Positions 63,159-64,000 of a stretch of DNA of 64,000 bases are shown here, one piece after another. The notes beneath the pieces are model-generated. The model did not search any database. It was not told where the DNA came from and worked only from the letters and a program-made list of their open reading frames with translations. The stretch's first letter is position 1, and every line of letters begins with the position of its first letter. The stretch lies in assembly GCF_000247605.1 (NCBI RefSeq), contig NC_016894.1, forward strand, positions 1,849,732 to 1,913,731, in the 5' to 3' direction. The DNA comes from Acetobacterium woodii DSM 1030 (GTDB taxonomy: Bacteria; Bacillota; Clostridia; Eubacteriales; Eubacteriaceae). A program made the position numbers and the translations under genes.

Positions 63159-64000
63159 TTAATAAAGCGATGAAATTAGCGTTTTTATGCTATCAACAAC
63201 GAAGTCGATATCCGCCGCAGTGACTCCGTGATTAGTGACAAATCGATAGGCTCCATCCTCTTGACCGCTGATTTTTATATTTTTATCCAACAGATACGTA
63301 ACTAGCGTTTCCTCGGTGATCCGTGATTCTGCCAGCGTGAAAAAGACCATATTAATATCTAAACGGTCCTGATAAACATGACAAGCGTCAATTTCCTCAA
63401 GACGGTTGGCAAGGTATTGCGCATTATGATGATCCTCTTCCAGGCGGGTAACCATTTCATTTAAGGCAATGATCCCAGCTGCGGCAAGAATTCCAGCTTG
63501 ACGGAGACCGCCACCCATAAGCTTTCTGTTTTTACGAGCGTGGCTGATAAAACTTTTAGTCCCGAGTAAAAGTGAACCGACCGGGGCACAAAGTCCCTTG
63601 GAGAGACAGACATTAACGGAATCTCCTTGAGCCGCAATCTCTCGGGCCGTCACGCCAAGAGCGATGGCAGCATTAAAAATTCGGGCACCATCGATATGAA
63701 CCGGAATATTTTTGGACTGCGCTAAGGAATAAACATCCTGCATGTTTTTTAATGGAATGACCATTCCTGATGATTGGGCATTTTCCATGCAAATCAGACC
63801 CGTATCCGGGTAATGAATGTCATTTCCACGGATCATCCCTTTTAGTCGGTCAAGATCAACACCATCAGCATTAACCGGGAAGGTTCGGGTTTGAACTCCG
63901 GAAAGTACGGCGGCGGCACCGACTTCGTGAATCAGAATATGGCAGTCTTCGCCAACTAATATTTCATTACCCCGTTGAGTATGGGTCATGATCGCTACTT
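63159..64000 (-). CDS. Low-specificity L-threonine aldolase (partial at window edge)
   Basis: About 280 residues are visible; the frame stays open to the window end (V-A-I before MTHTQRGNEI), so the start lies outside. PLP-dependent fold-type I: HIDGARIFNAAIALG, and the PLP lysine in VCLSKGLCAPVGSLL. Cleaves L-threonine (and allo-threonine) to glycine and acetaldehyde. The alternating LMGGGLRQAGILAAAG block is typical of the GlyA-independent aldolase family (ltaE/ltaA). No operon partner in view. Confidence 0.92.
   Translation of the reverse strand, partial: VAIMTHTQRGNEILVGEDCHILIHEVGAAAVLSGVQTRTFPVNADGVDLDRLKGMIRGNDIHYPDTGLICMENAQSSGMVIPLKNMQDVYSLAQSKNIPVHIDGARIFNAAIALGVTAREIAAQGDSVNVCLSKGLCAPVGSLLLGTKSFISHARKNRKLMGGGLRQAGILAAAGIIALNEMVTRLEEDHHNAQYLANRLEEIDACHVYQDRLDINMVFFTLAESRITEETLVTYLLDKNIKISGQEDGAYRFVTNHGVTAADIDFVVDSIKTLISSLY

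Overview
The window looks like a chromosomal stretch of an acetogenic, low-GC Firmicute of the genus Acetobacterium (A. woodii or a close relative). The strongest pointer is a complete caffeate-respiration operon (carA-carE, about 4.2-10.6 kb) whose last gene is an EtfA with an N-terminal two-cluster ferredoxin domain. Around it lie several corrinoid/methyl-transfer modules typical of O-demethylating acetogens. AT-rich intergenic DNA, strong Shine-Dalgarno sites and frequent GTG/TTG starts fit as well.

Layout. 0-3.3 kb: end of a methyl-THF:corrinoid methyltransferase gene, a TetR regulator and ftsH. 3.3-10.6 kb: a true PadR-type phenolic-acid repressor divergent from carABCDE, with a perfect ATGT-N8-ACAT site in between. 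10.6-11.0 kb: remnant of a sortase-anchored surface protein. 11.2-17.5 kb: two paralogous TetR/MFS blocks, the second controlling a corrinoid protein, a UroD-fold methyltransferase and an MFS carrier. 17.5-25.6 kb: MerR/TipAS regulator, two alpha/beta hydrolases (one frameshifted), OsmC/MarR pair, SGNH hydrolase, GNAT, DUF5131 protein and a PAS-SARP regulator. 25.9-30.6 kb: a large chemoreceptor and a second UroD-fold methyltransferase. 31-40.5 kb: ADP-ribosylglycohydrolase-GNAT fusion, ABC-F protein with an apparent attenuator, a thymidylate-synthase-like protein, a PadR/HAAS pair, AAA ATPase, lipoprotein and a TetR-ABC exporter. 40.6-49.2 kb: membrane polyferredoxin, MBL protein, hydroxyacid dehydrogenase, diguanylate cyclase and a secreted CHAP protein. 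50-53.8 kb: rsmA, an ABC transporter and a FAH-family enzyme. 54-60 kb: pyrBICFKDE, preceded by a leader with a terminator hairpin. 60-64 kb: PfpI protein, aminotransferase, a hypothetical protein and a partial threonine aldolase.

How the genes fit together. O-demethylation of methoxylated aromatics such as ferulate gives caffeate plus a methyl group for the Wood-Ljungdahl pathway; CarABCDE then uses caffeate as electron acceptor. The demethylase-type modules and the car operon are close neighbours, and two of the methyltransferase transcription units share a promoter-operator arrangement.

The least expected structure is a family of small palindromic elements. One full copy (171 bp, 14-bp terminal inverted repeats, 11-bp flanking direct repeat) lies at 21.9 kb; shorter relatives sit immediately upstream of the ribosome-binding sites of genes at 31.1, 51.0 and 55.7 kb, and degraded ends at 24.1 and 24.3 kb. 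No rRNA, tRNA, CRISPR array, prophage or transposase gene was recognised.
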